Part shown: piece by piece, positions 8,363-16,482 of the stretch | How the letters are laid out: the number at the start of each line of letters is the position of its first letter | Position numbering within the stretch: the first letter of the stretch is position 1 | Assembly: GCA_050692195.1 (NCBI GenBank) | Contig: JBOGVA010000007.1 | Coordinates: 1-58,471 of the forward strand | DNA length: 58,471 nucleotides | Origin: JBOGVA01 sp050692195 | GTDB lineage: Bacteria; Actinomycetota; UBA4738 | Direction of reading: 5' to 3' | Made by a program: the position numbers and the translations under genes | Notes under the pieces: model-generated | Database searches by the model: none | What the model was told of the DNA's origin: nothing | The model's input: the letters and a program-made list of their open reading frames with translations, nothing else

Positions 8363-9703
8363 ATGAAGGTCATCGCCCTCGTTGATGGCGAGCACTATCC
8401 GGCGGTCACCCGATGGGGGCTGGACTCGGCCCGGGCGTGGGGGTACGAGGTGCTCGCGGCCCTCGCCGTGGGAGGAACGGAGAAGCTTGGGGCGGACGGG
8501 AAGCTCGATCTGGGCGACGTGCCCGTCACGCACGCCGCCGACGACCCCGCTCGAGCCCTGGCGGAGCGCATCGATCGGCTCCGGCCCGAGGCGATCCTGG
8601 ACCTGTCCGACGAGCCGGTGCTCGGGTACGAGCGGCGTATGGAGCTGGTGGCGGTGGCCCTGGCCAGAGGCGTCCCCTATATCGGTCCCGATTTCCGATT
8701 CGATCCGCCCATCGTCGAGGCCGCCCTGCCCGTGGCGACGCTGGCCGTGATCGGAACGGGCAAGCGCGTCGCCAAGACGGCGGTCTCCGGCCATGTAGCG
8801 CGCCTGGCCGCGGCCGGCGGTCGCCCGATCGTGGTCGCCATGGGCCGGGGCGGCCCTCCCTGGCCGGTCGTCGCACGGCCCGGGGCCCTGACCGTCGAGG
8901 CGCTGCTCGCCACCGCTGACCGCGACGAGCACGCCGCGTCCGACTACCTGGAGGACGCGCTCACCTCCGGCGTGACGACCGTTGGTGCCAGACGGTGCGG
9001 GGGAGGCCTGGCCGGGCGGCCCTTCGTCACCAACGTGGCGGAGGCGGCGGCTCGAGCCGTAGAGCTGGGAGCCGACCTTGTCGTCCTCGAAGGGAGCGGA
9101 GCCGCGGTGCCCACGGTGCCATGGGATGCAGGCGTCCTGGTGGTTCCGGCCTCCCTGCCCACGCACCACCTGGCCGGATACCTGGGCCCGCTTCGGCTGT
9201 TGCTATCGGATCTCGTGGTCTTTATCATTGGAGGTGGCCCGTCACCCGGGCCGGACAACCTTTCCGCCCTCTATCCCGAAGTCCGTCGGCTACGGGCAGA
9301 TATCCGGACGGCCATAGCGGAACTTCAACCGGTACCGCTGGCCGACGTGAGGGGCAAGGATGTGTTCTTCGCAACGACCGCAAATCAAGACGTGGCGGAG
9401 CGCCTGGCGGAGGAGCTCGCGCGGACTGCGGGGTGCCGCGTGGTGAAGTTCTCTGCGCGTCTCGCCGACCGGGTCGGGTTGGAGGAGGACCTGGCCTCGG
9501 CGCCGCCCTTCGACGTGCTGCTGACGGAGCTCAAGGCCGCGGCGATCGACGTGGCGGCCCGGAGAGCCGTTGAGCGAGGCGCCGAGGTCGTGTTCGTGGA
9601 CAACAGGCCCCGCACGGTGGGCGGAGATGGAGATCTGGACGAACTCTTGCAGGAGGTGGTCGGCCTGGCTCGTTCCCGGGCGGACCACCGCTTGGGGACG
9701 TAG
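8363..9703 (+). CDS. cpgS: cyclic 2,3-diphosphoglycerate synthetase
   Basis: A 446-residue protein matching the cyclic 2,3-diphosphoglycerate synthetase family, first known from Methanothermus fervidus. It uses ATP to cyclise 2,3-bisphosphoglycerate into the intracellular thermoprotectant and phosphate store cDPG. Visible features are an N-terminal Rossmann-like part, the family P-loop variant GTGKRVAKTAVSGH at 131-144, LVVLEGSGAAVPTVPWDAG, and a C-terminal domain ending near DNRPRTVGGDGDLDELL. The ATG follows CAGGAGGC. The next gene is 2-phosphoglycerate kinase, which makes the substrate, and this pairing strongly supports the call. The symbol follows archaeal usage. In a bacterium the product's role is unknown. 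Confidence 0.88.
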   Translation: MKVIALVDGEHYPAVTRWGLDSARAWGYEVLAALAVGGTEKLGADGKLDLGDVPVTHAADDPARALAERIDRLRPEAILDLSDEPVLGYERRMELVAVALARGVPYIGPDFRFDPPIVEAALPVATLAVIGTGKRVAKTAVSGHVARLAAAGGRPIVVAMGRGGPPWPVVARPGALTVEALLATADRDEHAASDYLEDALTSGVTTVGARRCGGGLAGRPFVTNVAEAAARAVELGADLVVLEGSGAAVPTVPWDAGVLVVPASLPTHHLAGYLGPLRLLLSDLVVFIIGGGPSPGPDNLSALYPEVRRLRADIRTAIAELQPVPLADVRGKDVFFATTANQDVAERLAEELARTAGCRVVKFSARLADRVGLEEDLASAPPFDVLLTELKAAAIDVAARRAVERGAEVVFVDNRPRTVGGDGDLDELLQEVVGLARSRADHRLGT

Positions 9704-9722
9704 TGAGCCGAATAGGACACAG

Positions 9723-10697
9723 ATGACAGAGCAGAAGGTGATCGTGATCTCCGGCGGTGAGCCGGGGTTGCCCTACTCGAAGGGCCTTCGGGCATCCGAG
9801 CTCATGGTCACCGGACTCTCTCCGTATCGTGCGTACCAGGTCGCTGAGCAGGTCGAGGAGCGGCTCCGCGAGCGCCGGCTGGCCAGCATCACGAGGGACG
9901 AGCTGGACGAGCTGACCATCGACGTCCTCTCCGATCTTGCCGGTGAGCGATATGCCACCAACTTCCTGAAGTGGAGAGAGATCGGGAGCCTGAATCTGCC
10001 CCTGGTGATCATGATCGGAGGGGCTACCGGCGTAGGAAAGTCGACGATCGCCACGCAGCTCGCCGTTCGCTTGGGAATCATCAGGGTCGTGGCCACGGAC
10101 GCCATCAGGGAGGTCATGCGAGCCCTGTTCACCAGCGAGCTCATGCCCACGCTCTACAAGTCCTCCTTCGACGCGGACTCCGCCCTGCGGGAGCCCCCGC
10201 CCCGCCCGGTGGACAGGGTGATCGTGGGCTTCCGGGAGCAGACCGCGGCCGTTTCCGTGGGCATCCACGCCATGGTCGAGCGTGCCGCGGTGGAAGGAAC
10301 CAGTGTCATCATCGAGGGAGCGCACGTGGTCCCGGGTTTCGTCGACCTGGCGCCGTACGAGGGCCGGGTGCTGGCGGTGCCTGTCATACTGACCGTGGAC
10401 GACGAGGATCTGCATCGGAGCCACTTCGCCGTTCGCTCGCTGGACGTGTCGCCAAGGCCAGTGGAGCGCTACCTCCAGGGTTTCGAGAACATCCGCCGGG
10501 TCCAGAAGTACATCAAGAGCCAGGCCCTATCGCACGACGTCCCGGTGATGCCGAACTACAGCCTGGACCAGACGCTCTCGAGGATCATCGACCTCGTCGT
10601 GGAACGGGCTGCCGACCACCTGCAGGAGAGGGAGCGACCGGTGACCAGGCGCCCGCCCGCTTCTAGAACGGACGAATTGGAGGCGACCAAGAGATGA
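9723..10697 (+). CDS. 2-phosphoglycerate kinase
   Basis: A 324-residue kinase that converts 2-phosphoglycerate and ATP into 2,3-bisphosphoglycerate, the first committed step of cDPG synthesis. The N-terminal 85 residues resemble an ATP-cone-like regulatory domain (SPYRAYQVAEQVEERL). A Walker A motif IGGATGVGKST lies at 98-108, followed by a kinase core with VVATDAIREVMR and VIIEGAHVVPG. Length and layout agree with the archaeal enzyme (about 300 residues). The ATG at 9723 has AGGA 6 nt upstream. It lies 19 nt after the cDPG synthetase, and its TGA overlaps the transaldolase ATG, so the three genes are probably one operon. Confidence 0.9.
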   Translation: MTEQKVIVISGGEPGLPYSKGLRASELMVTGLSPYRAYQVAEQVEERLRERRLASITRDELDELTIDVLSDLAGERYATNFLKWREIGSLNLPLVIMIGGATGVGKSTIATQLAVRLGIIRVVATDAIREVMRALFTSELMPTLYKSSFDADSALREPPPRPVDRVIVGFREQTAAVSVGIHAMVERAAVEGTSVIIEGAHVVPGFVDLAPYEGRVLAVPVILTVDDEDLHRSHFAVRSLDVSPRPVERYLQGFENIRRVQKYIKSQALSHDVPVMPNYSLDQTLSRIIDLVVERAADHLQERERPVTRRPPASRTDELEATKR

Positions 10698-11356
10698 AGC
10701 TCTTTCTCGACACCGCGAACCTCGACGAGATTCGCACCATCAAGCGATGGGGCGTCCTCTCCGGATGCACGACCAACCCCTCGCTCCTGGCGAAGGAGGC
10801 CAGGGACTGGGAGGTGCAGATGAAGGAGGTCTGCGCCGAGGTGGATGGCCCCGTGTCTCTGGAGACCACCCACGAGAAGTCGGATGACATCTACGAGGAG
10901 GGTCTCAAGCTGGCCGGCGTCGCGCCGAACGCGGTGGTGAAGGTGGCCATGACCCCGGACGGCCTGGAGGCAGGCCGGCGCCTGATCGACGAAGGGATCC
11001 AGGTCAACGTGACCCTCACCTTCTCGCCTGCCCAGGCCATCCTGGCCGCGGAGATTGGGGCCACCTACGTCTCCCCGTTCCTCGGCCGATTGGACGACGT
11101 CGGTGCCGACGGTATGTACGCCCTGCGAGAGATCTGCGAGATCTACGAGATGCAGGGCTACGACACGCTGGTGCTGGCGGCGTCGCTCCGGCACCCCATG
11201 CACGTGATCGAGGCAGCCAAGGCAGGAGCCGATGTGGCCACCATGCCGTTCGATGTGTTCACCAAGCTGGTGAAGCACCCCTTGACCGATATCGGATTGG
11301 AGAAGTTCTTGAGTGATTGGAAGAAGCTCCAGCAGGAGCTCGAGGAAGGAGCATGA
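10694..11356 (+). CDS. tal: small transaldolase / fructose-6-phosphate aldolase family
   Basis: A 220-residue single-domain TIM barrel of the TalC/MipB (subfamily 3) transaldolases. The Schiff-base lysine is Lys83 in VVKVAMTPDG. Also visible are GCTTNPSLLAKE (res 24-35), NVTLTFSPAQA and ATYVSPFLGRLDD. It moves a dihydroxyacetone unit between sugar phosphates in the non-oxidative pentose phosphate pathway; some family members are F6P aldolases instead, and a single active-site residue decides. The start overlaps the 2PGK stop (ATGA) and its stop overlaps the rho start, placing central carbon enzymes and the termination factor in one transcriptional unit. Confidence 0.92.
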   Translation: MKLFLDTANLDEIRTIKRWGVLSGCTTNPSLLAKEARDWEVQMKEVCAEVDGPVSLETTHEKSDDIYEEGLKLAGVAPNAVVKVAMTPDGLEAGRRLIDEGIQVNVTLTFSPAQAILAAEIGATYVSPFLGRLDDVGADGMYALREICEIYEMQGYDTLVLAASLRHPMHVIEAAKAGADVATMPFDVFTKLVKHPLTDIGLEKFLSDWKKLQQELEEGA

Positions 11357-12948
11357 CCGTGGATTCCCGCACTGCCACTAGGTCCGAGCTCGAGGGCAAG
11401 GTCCTTCCGGAACTGCAGCAGATCGCCGAGTCGCTCGGCCTCGAGGGGCACCAGCGCCTGCGCAAGAGCGATCTCATCGACGCGATCGTGGCGAAGGCCT
11501 CGCCGGACGGGCAGGGGCCCGGCCACGGCGAATCCGCGCCGTCGGAATCGGCGATGAAGGAGCCGCCGGCTGAAGGCTCCCCATCTGGTGGGGGCACGGA
11601 CGGTGACGGGTCGAAGCGGGATCGCCCGGAGACCTCCGGCGCGCCTCAGGGCTCCGAAGGAGGAGTCGCTACCGCGCTGGCCGACCGGCCCGCCTCTGCT
11701 GGGGGACAGGACCGAACGGCCACCATGGAGCGCCCCCGGGATCGCCGTCCGTCCCGGGAGGAACGCCGGCGGGAGCGCGAGCGTCGTCGTGAGCGGGACC
11801 GCGAGGACCGCGAGCAAGAGCTGGCCGACGCGCCCACCCGAGCTGGCATCCTCGACGTTCTGCCGGAGGGCTACGGATTCCTGCGCACCAGCGGGTATCT
11901 GCCGGGGAATGAGGACATCTACGTCTCCCTGTCCCAGATCCGCCGGTTCGGGCTTCGGCGCGGGGACCAGATCGTCGGCCAGGTGCGGCAGCCTCGGGAC
12001 AACGAGAAGTACCCGGCTCTACTTCGGGTCGAGACGGTGGCCGAGGTCGATCCCGACACCGCCCGGCAGCGCCCGGACTTCGACAAGTTGACCCCGCTGT
12101 TCCCCGACGAGCGCTATCGGTTGGAGCACGACCCGAAGGGCATCACCGAGCGGATCATCGACCTGATCGCGCCCATCGGGAAGGGCCAGCGGGGGATGGT
12201 CGTCTCTCCGCCGAAGGCCGGGAAGACGACGGTGCTCAAGCAGATCGCGGGCGGGATCATCGAAGCCGACCCCAACACCCATGTGATGGTGCTTCTGGTG
12301 GACGAGCGTCCCGAGGAGGTCACCGACTGGCAGCGGACGGTGAAGGCTGCCGAGGTCGTGTACTCGACCTTCGACAAACCCGCCGACCAGCACACGCAGG
12401 TCACCGAGCTGGTGCTGGAGAGAGCAAAGCGGCTGGTCGAGCAGGGAAGGGACGTGGCCATCCTGCTGGACTCGATCACCAGGCTGGCCAGGGCCTACAA
12501 TCTGGCGGCGCCCGCCTCCGGCCGGATCCTGTCGGGCGGCGTCGACTCCACCGCTCTCTATCCCCCCAAGAGGTTTTTCGGAGCGGCCCGGAACCTCGAG
12601 GAAGGGGGGTCGCTCACCATCATCGCGAGCGCGCTCGTGGAGACCGGATCCCGGATGGATGAGGTCATCTTCGAGGAGTTCAAGGGCACGGGGACCTGGG
12701 AGATCCGGCTGGACCGGGCGCTCTCCGAGAAGCGAATCTTCCCGGCCCTCAACATCGAGGCCTCCGGTACCCGCAAGGAGGAGCGCCTCATGCCCACCGA
12801 GGAGCTGGCACTGGTCTGGCGGCTGCGGCGGGTGCTCCACGCGCTGGATCCTGCCGCGTCTCTGGAGCTCCTCATCGACAAGATCCGCGTGACGAAGTCG
12901 AACGAGCAATTCCTCCGGGAGATCTCGAAGGCTCCCGTCACCGATTAG
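11353..12948 (+). CDS. rho: transcription termination factor Rho
   Basis: A 531-residue hexameric RNA helicase that ends transcription. Residues 10-45 form the Rho N-terminal SAP-like helix domain. Residues about 47-160 are a low-complexity insert, acidic/Gly/Ser then very Arg/Glu-rich (REERRRERERRRERD near 135-150), typical of actinobacterial Rho. The RNA-binding cold-shock-like domain follows (GILDVLPEGYGFLRTSGYLP, 165-184). The Walker A motif is PPKAGKTT at 286-293. The Q/R-loop region contains DSITRLARAYN and GGVDSTALYPPKRFFGAARN. The ATG at 11353 has GGAAGGA upstream and overlaps the tal stop; the longer reading from 11317 is unnecessary. Bicyclomycin-site residues were not checked. Confidence 0.97.
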   Translation: MTVDSRTATRSELEGKVLPELQQIAESLGLEGHQRLRKSDLIDAIVAKASPDGQGPGHGESAPSESAMKEPPAEGSPSGGGTDGDGSKRDRPETSGAPQGSEGGVATALADRPASAGGQDRTATMERPRDRRPSREERRRERERRRERDREDREQELADAPTRAGILDVLPEGYGFLRTSGYLPGNEDIYVSLSQIRRFGLRRGDQIVGQVRQPRDNEKYPALLRVETVAEVDPDTARQRPDFDKLTPLFPDERYRLEHDPKGITERIIDLIAPIGKGQRGMVVSPPKAGKTTVLKQIAGGIIEADPNTHVMVLLVDERPEEVTDWQRTVKAAEVVYSTFDKPADQHTQVTELVLERAKRLVEQGRDVAILLDSITRLARAYNLAAPASGRILSGGVDSTALYPPKRFFGAARNLEEGGSLTIIASALVETGSRMDEVIFEEFKGTGTWEIRLDRALSEKRIFPALNIEASGTRKEERLMPTEELALVWRLRRVLHALDPAASLELLIDKIRVTKSNEQFLREISKAPVTD

Positions 12949-12969
12949 CTGAGCTCGGGAGGGCAAGTT

Positions 12970-13191
12970 ATGGCCGGTTGGGGGGATGACCCCGTGATGG
13001 CCGAGCTGCAGCAGGCCATCGCGGACGGCTGGCAGCCGGTCGAGGTCAGGGACGAGCTGGTCGGCAGCACCTCCTTCGACGTGGTGACCGTCGAAAAGGA
13101 TGGAGAACGAAAAGAGTTCAGAAGCGACCACCTGGCCTTCCACCGCTATGTGGAGGGCCTCATGGAGGACCACGGACTTGCGTACTCGTGA
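12970..13191 (+). CDS. small conserved-position hypothetical protein
   Basis: A 73-residue acidic protein (MAGWGDDPVMAELQQ...) with a good GGGAGGG Shine-Dalgarno, 21 nt after rho. It is predicted to mix short helices and strands: EVRDELVGSTSFDVVTVEKD looks like a beta-hairpin, and the C-terminus is helical. There is no signal peptide and no cysteine. The position between rho and rpmE and the clean ribosome site support a real gene. The family is not recognised. Transcription with rho and the ribosomal protein suggests a housekeeping or translation-linked role, as an inference only. Confidence 0.7.
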   Translation: MAGWGDDPVMAELQQAIADGWQPVEVRDELVGSTSFDVVTVEKDGERKEFRSDHLAFHRYVEGLMEDHGLAYS

Positions 13192-13252
13192 GCCCGAACG
13201 GTGCCGCCACGAAGACATCGAGTGAGACCATGAAGAGGACGAAAGGACCGAG

Positions 13253-13468
13253 ATGAAGCAAGGGATTCACCCCGAATACGGGACGGCGACCGTCAGGTGC
13301 TCCTGCGGAAATACGTTCCAGACCCGTTCCACGAAGTCGGACATCCACGTCGAGCTCTGCTCTGCGTGCCATCCCTTCTACACGGGCAGGCAGAAGCTCG
13401 TGGACACCGGAGGCCGGGTCGAGCGCTTCCAGCGCCGGTACGGCCAGCGCCCCGCTCCCGAAAAGTAG
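13253..13468 (+). CDS. rpmE: 50S ribosomal protein L31 (zinc form)
   Basis: A 71-residue bL31. The zinc-ribbon cysteines are present: CSC at 16-18 and CSAC at 36-39 (VELCSACHPFYTG), marking the C+ (zinc-containing) form rather than the zinc-free YkgM type. The start MKQGIHPEYG is canonical. The ATG follows AAAGGACCGAG. It lies between rho and DUF1385, the standard order in actinobacteria and Chloroflexi. Confidence 0.97.
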   Translation: MKQGIHPEYGTATVRCSCGNTFQTRSTKSDIHVELCSACHPFYTGRQKLVDTGGRVERFQRRYGQRPAPEK

Positions 13469-13476
13469 CTCCGGCC

Positions 13477-14403
13477 ATGCCCCCACCGGACCACTTCTAT
13501 GGAGGTCAGGCGGTCCTCGAGGGCGTGATGATGCGCGGCCGCCATCACTGGGCGGTGGCGGTCCGCAAGCCAGACCAGTCGGTCCACGTGGAATCGCACC
13601 TGATCCGCTCCATCGCCCGGCGGGTTCCTTTCCTGCTGAAGCCGGGGCTCCGAGGTGTGCTTGCCCTGGGGCAGGCGCTGTCGATCGGGGTCCGGGCTCT
13701 CACCATCTCCGCCAACCAGTCCGTCGAGGAGGACAAGAAGCTCACGCCCAGGCAGATGGCGCTCTCGATGACGCTCGCGTTCACGCTATTCACCGTCGTG
13801 TTCATCGTGGCTCCCTATGTGGGCTTCCGGATATTCCGCCGCGGCGTGCCATCCAGCGTGCTCCGCAACGTCCTGGAGGGCGTCCTGCGAGTCGGGCTGT
13901 TCGTGGGCTACCTGGCTCTGATAGGTCGGATGAAGGAGATCCGTCGCGTATTCGAGTATCACGGTGCCGAGCACAAGACCATCGCCGCATACGAGCACGA
14001 CGAGGCGCTGGATCCGGTGGCCGTGGACCGCTACTCCACCCTCCACGTGCGATGCGGGACGAACTTCCTCCTGATCGTGATGGTGCTCACCATCCTGGTG
14101 TACTCGGCGTTCCCTTCCCGCGGCCTTCTCGCCGGGATCGCCTCCCGCCTCGTGGCCATCCCACTGATCGCCGGTCTCTCCTACGAGGTCCTCCGCCTGG
14201 GCGCCAAACGCTCCGGATCCCGATTGATGCGGGCGCTGATGGTTCCCGGCCTGTGGCTTCAGAAGATCACCACGAAGCCGCCCGACCGCGGCCAGATCGA
14301 GGTGGCGATCCTCGCCTTCGAGGAGGTCCTGAGAGCTGAGGGGAAGCTGTGGCCGGCCTCCGGTCCGGCTGGCTCGGAAGGACTGGATCGCCAAGGGTCT
14401 TGA
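13477..14403 (+). CDS. DUF1385 membrane protein
   Basis: A 308-residue integral membrane protein of the DUF1385 family. The start YGGQAVLEGVMMRGRHHWAVAVR and the central FEYHGAEHKTIAAYEH block with RCGTNFLLIV are the family hallmarks. Hydrophobic segments lie near residues 90-115, 140-160, 205-225 and 228-250. The function of the family is unknown; some members are annotated as metal-dependent enzymes from the conserved HGAEHK histidines. The ATG is 8 nt past the rpmE stop. The rpmE-DUF1385-prfA-prmC order is widely conserved in Gram-positive bacteria, hinting at a translation-coupled role. Confidence 0.9.
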   Translation: MPPPDHFYGGQAVLEGVMMRGRHHWAVAVRKPDQSVHVESHLIRSIARRVPFLLKPGLRGVLALGQALSIGVRALTISANQSVEEDKKLTPRQMALSMTLAFTLFTVVFIVAPYVGFRIFRRGVPSSVLRNVLEGVLRVGLFVGYLALIGRMKEIRRVFEYHGAEHKTIAAYEHDEALDPVAVDRYSTLHVRCGTNFLLIVMVLTILVYSAFPSRGLLAGIASRLVAIPLIAGLSYEVLRLGAKRSGSRLMRALMVPGLWLQKITTKPPDRGQIEVAILAFEEVLRAEGKLWPASGPAGSEGLDRQGS

Positions 14404-14443
14404 ACACTTCCGTCCGGACTGCTGATCGTCCAGCTTCCGCGGC

Positions 14444-14449
14444 GATAAT
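14444..14449 (+). promoter_or_regulatory. -10 box GATAAT before prfA
   Basis: GATAAT ends 9 nt before the prfA ATG, so transcription from here would be leaderless or nearly so. It is internal to the rho-to-glyA gene run, giving prfA its own promoter. Confidence 0.4.
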
Positions 14450-14458
14450 TCCCGAGAG

Positions 14459-15541
14459 ATGCACGAACGACTTGAGGAGCTCGAGGAGCGGTACGAGGAG
14501 CTGACCCGGGAACTGGGACGTCCCGAGGTCGCCTCTGATCCCGTCCGTCTTCGGGAGCTGGGGAAGAAACACGCCGAGCTGCACCAGATCGTCAGTGCCT
14601 ATCGCGCGTACAGGGACGCGTTGGCCCATGCGGAGGAGGCCCGTGGGCTGGCGAGGGACGAGAAGGATCCCGAGATGGCCGCGTTCCTCAGGGAGGAGGA
14701 GGCCGCCGCCGAGCGGCGGGCTGCCACGCTCGACGGGCAGCTGCAGGCCCTGATGGTCCCCAAGGACCCGAACGACGAGAAGGACGTCGTAGTGGAGATC
14801 CGGGCCGGAACGGGGGGCCAGGAGGCGGCCCTATTCGCCACCGACCTGTTCGAGATGTACCGCCGGTACGCCGAGCGGAAGCGGTGGAAGACGGACGTGC
14901 TCTCCTCGAGCCCGTCGGAGCTGGGCGGATTCAAGGAGATCGTGCTGGAGGTCCAGGGCAAGGGTGCCTACTCTCGCCTGAAGCGCGAGTCGGGGGTCCA
15001 CCGCGTCCAGCGGGTGCCGGTGACCGAGTCAGGCGGGCGGATCCACACCTCCACCGCCACGGTGGCCGTGCTGCCCGAAGCGGAGGAGGTGGAGGTCCAC
15101 GTCGATCCGGACGACCTGGAGATCGAGGTGTTTCGCTCCTCGGGCCCGGGCGGACAGAGCGTCAACACGACGGATTCGGCCGTTCGCGTCACCCACAAGC
15201 CCACCGGGATCGTCATCTCCGTCCAGGAGGAGCGGTCCCAGCGCCAGAACAAGGAGAAGGCCATGCGGTACCTCCGCGCCCGTCTGCTCAGGCTGGCCCA
15301 GGAGGAGCAGCACCGGGAGGAGGCCGCCGCGCGAAAGGCCCAGGTGGGGACCGGCGACCGTTCGGAGAAGATTCGAACCTACAACTTCCCCCAGAACCGG
15401 GTGACCGACCACCGCATCGGCTTGTCCGTGCACAACCTGCCTCAGGTCCTTGACGGCGAGCTGGACGAGTTCGTGAATGCCCTGCTCGAGGCGGAGCGAA
15501 GGGCGCAGCTCGCGGCGGGCGACGGGGACGCCCGAGCCTGA
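14459..15541 (+). CDS. prfA: peptide chain release factor 1
   Basis: A 360-residue class I release factor reading UAA and UAG. The PxT tripeptide (PVT, 187-189) in VPVTESGGRIHTST identifies RF1 rather than RF2, which would carry SPF. The catalytic GGQ is at 231-233 (RSSGPGGQSVNTTD). The N-terminal coiled-coil domain 1 is complete. It is followed by prmC, which methylates the GGQ glutamine, with overlapping stop and start codons (TGATG). Confidence 0.97.
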   Translation: MHERLEELEERYEELTRELGRPEVASDPVRLRELGKKHAELHQIVSAYRAYRDALAHAEEARGLARDEKDPEMAAFLREEEAAAERRAATLDGQLQALMVPKDPNDEKDVVVEIRAGTGGQEAALFATDLFEMYRRYAERKRWKTDVLSSSPSELGGFKEIVLEVQGKGAYSRLKRESGVHRVQRVPVTESGGRIHTSTATVAVLPEAEEVEVHVDPDDLEIEVFRSSGPGGQSVNTTDSAVRVTHKPTGIVISVQEERSQRQNKEKAMRYLRARLLRLAQEEQHREEAAARKAQVGTGDRSEKIRTYNFPQNRVTDHRIGLSVHNLPQVLDGELDEFVNALLEAERRAQLAAGDGDARA

Positions 15542-16482
15542 TGCGCCCCGCGGAACTGGTCCGAGAGTCCGCCGCGTGCCTGGTCGCCCATGGGGTGGAG
15601 AGCCCACACCGGACCGCCGAGGCTCTCCTCGTGCACATTCTGGGTACCGACCGGGCCGGTCTCTACGCCCGTCGGGAGGACATCGATACGGCGACCGCGG
15701 GCCTGTTCGAAGATGCCATTCGCCGGCGCTGCAACGGAACGCCGCTCCAGTACCTCACCGGAGAGCAGCAGTTCATGGACCTCCTCCTCACGGTGCGACC
15801 CGGCGTGTTCATCCCTCGGCCGGAGACGGAGGTGTTGGCCGGGGCAGCCCTTGAGGTGCTCACCGTGGAGAGATCGCCGGTCGTCGTCGACGTCGGAACC
15901 GGTTCCGGGGCGCTGGCCCTGGCCGTCAAGCGATGGCGGCCCGATGCCCGCGTGCTGGCAACAGACATCTCGGCGGAAGCCGTCGACCTGGCCCGGTGGA
16001 ACGCGTCCCGGCTCGGTCTGGAGGTGGAGCTGTCTCATGGCGACCTTCTGGAACCGCTCCCACCCGCGCTGCAGGGGACCGTCGACCTGATCGTGAGCAA
16101 TCCCCCGTACGTCACGGCCGAGGAGTACCGGTCGCTTCCCGAAGAGGTGAGGGCCGAACCTCCCGCCGCGCTGCTGGGAGGCGTCGAGTTCCACCGCCGG
16201 CTCCTCCGGGACGCTCCGGAGTGGCTGAGGCCGGGTGGCTGGCTCGCCGTCGAGATCGGGGCCGAGCAGGGCATGGAGGTCCGGACCCTGTTCGAGAGAA
16301 GCCTTCGCGACGTCGAGATCCTCCAGGATCTGGCCCGCCGCGACCGCGTGGTCCGGGGGGTCCAGGGGGTGAGCACTCCGCGAGCAACGCGAGCGGATGC
16401 GGACCCCCGGCGGCGAGCGGTCCGCCGAAGGCGGATCGCCGACGGACAAGAGGGGGTCCAGGGGGGCCGGAAGCTGGAATGA
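15541..16482 (+). CDS. prmC: release factor glutamine N5-methyltransferase
   Basis: A 313-residue SAM-dependent methyltransferase that methylates the GGQ glutamine of release factors. A helical substrate-binding domain covers about 1-90. The SAM motif VDVGTGSGALALAVKRW is near 120, ATDISAEAV follows, and the catalytic NPPY is in LIVSNPPYVTAEEY. The protein core ends around residue 273 (RDRVVRG). The last about 40 residues are Arg/Gly-rich (DADPRRRAVRRRR) and are encoded by a repeat-bearing stretch, so the C-terminal tail looks acquired by insertion. It overlaps sua5 by 4 nt. Confidence 0.94.
   Translation: MRPAELVRESAACLVAHGVESPHRTAEALLVHILGTDRAGLYARREDIDTATAGLFEDAIRRRCNGTPLQYLTGEQQFMDLLLTVRPGVFIPRPETEVLAGAALEVLTVERSPVVVDVGTGSGALALAVKRWRPDARVLATDISAEAVDLARWNASRLGLEVELSHGDLLEPLPPALQGTVDLIVSNPPYVTAEEYRSLPEEVRAEPPAALLGGVEFHRRLLRDAPEWLRPGGWLAVEIGAEQGMEVRTLFERSLRDVEILQDLARRDRVVRGVQGVSTPRATRADADPRRRAVRRRRIADGQEGVQGGRKLE
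16356..16465. repeat. palindromic repeat cassette at the prmC 3' end
   Basis: The 14-nt GGGGGTCCAGGGGG occurs twice as a direct repeat (16356-16369 and 16452-16465). Between them lie the inverted partner GGACCCCC (about 16406) and a TCCGCC-GAA-GGCGGA hairpin (about 16422-16436). It resembles a small REP/MITE-like GC-palindrome unit, here read in frame as the tail of PrmC. Confidence 0.5.
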
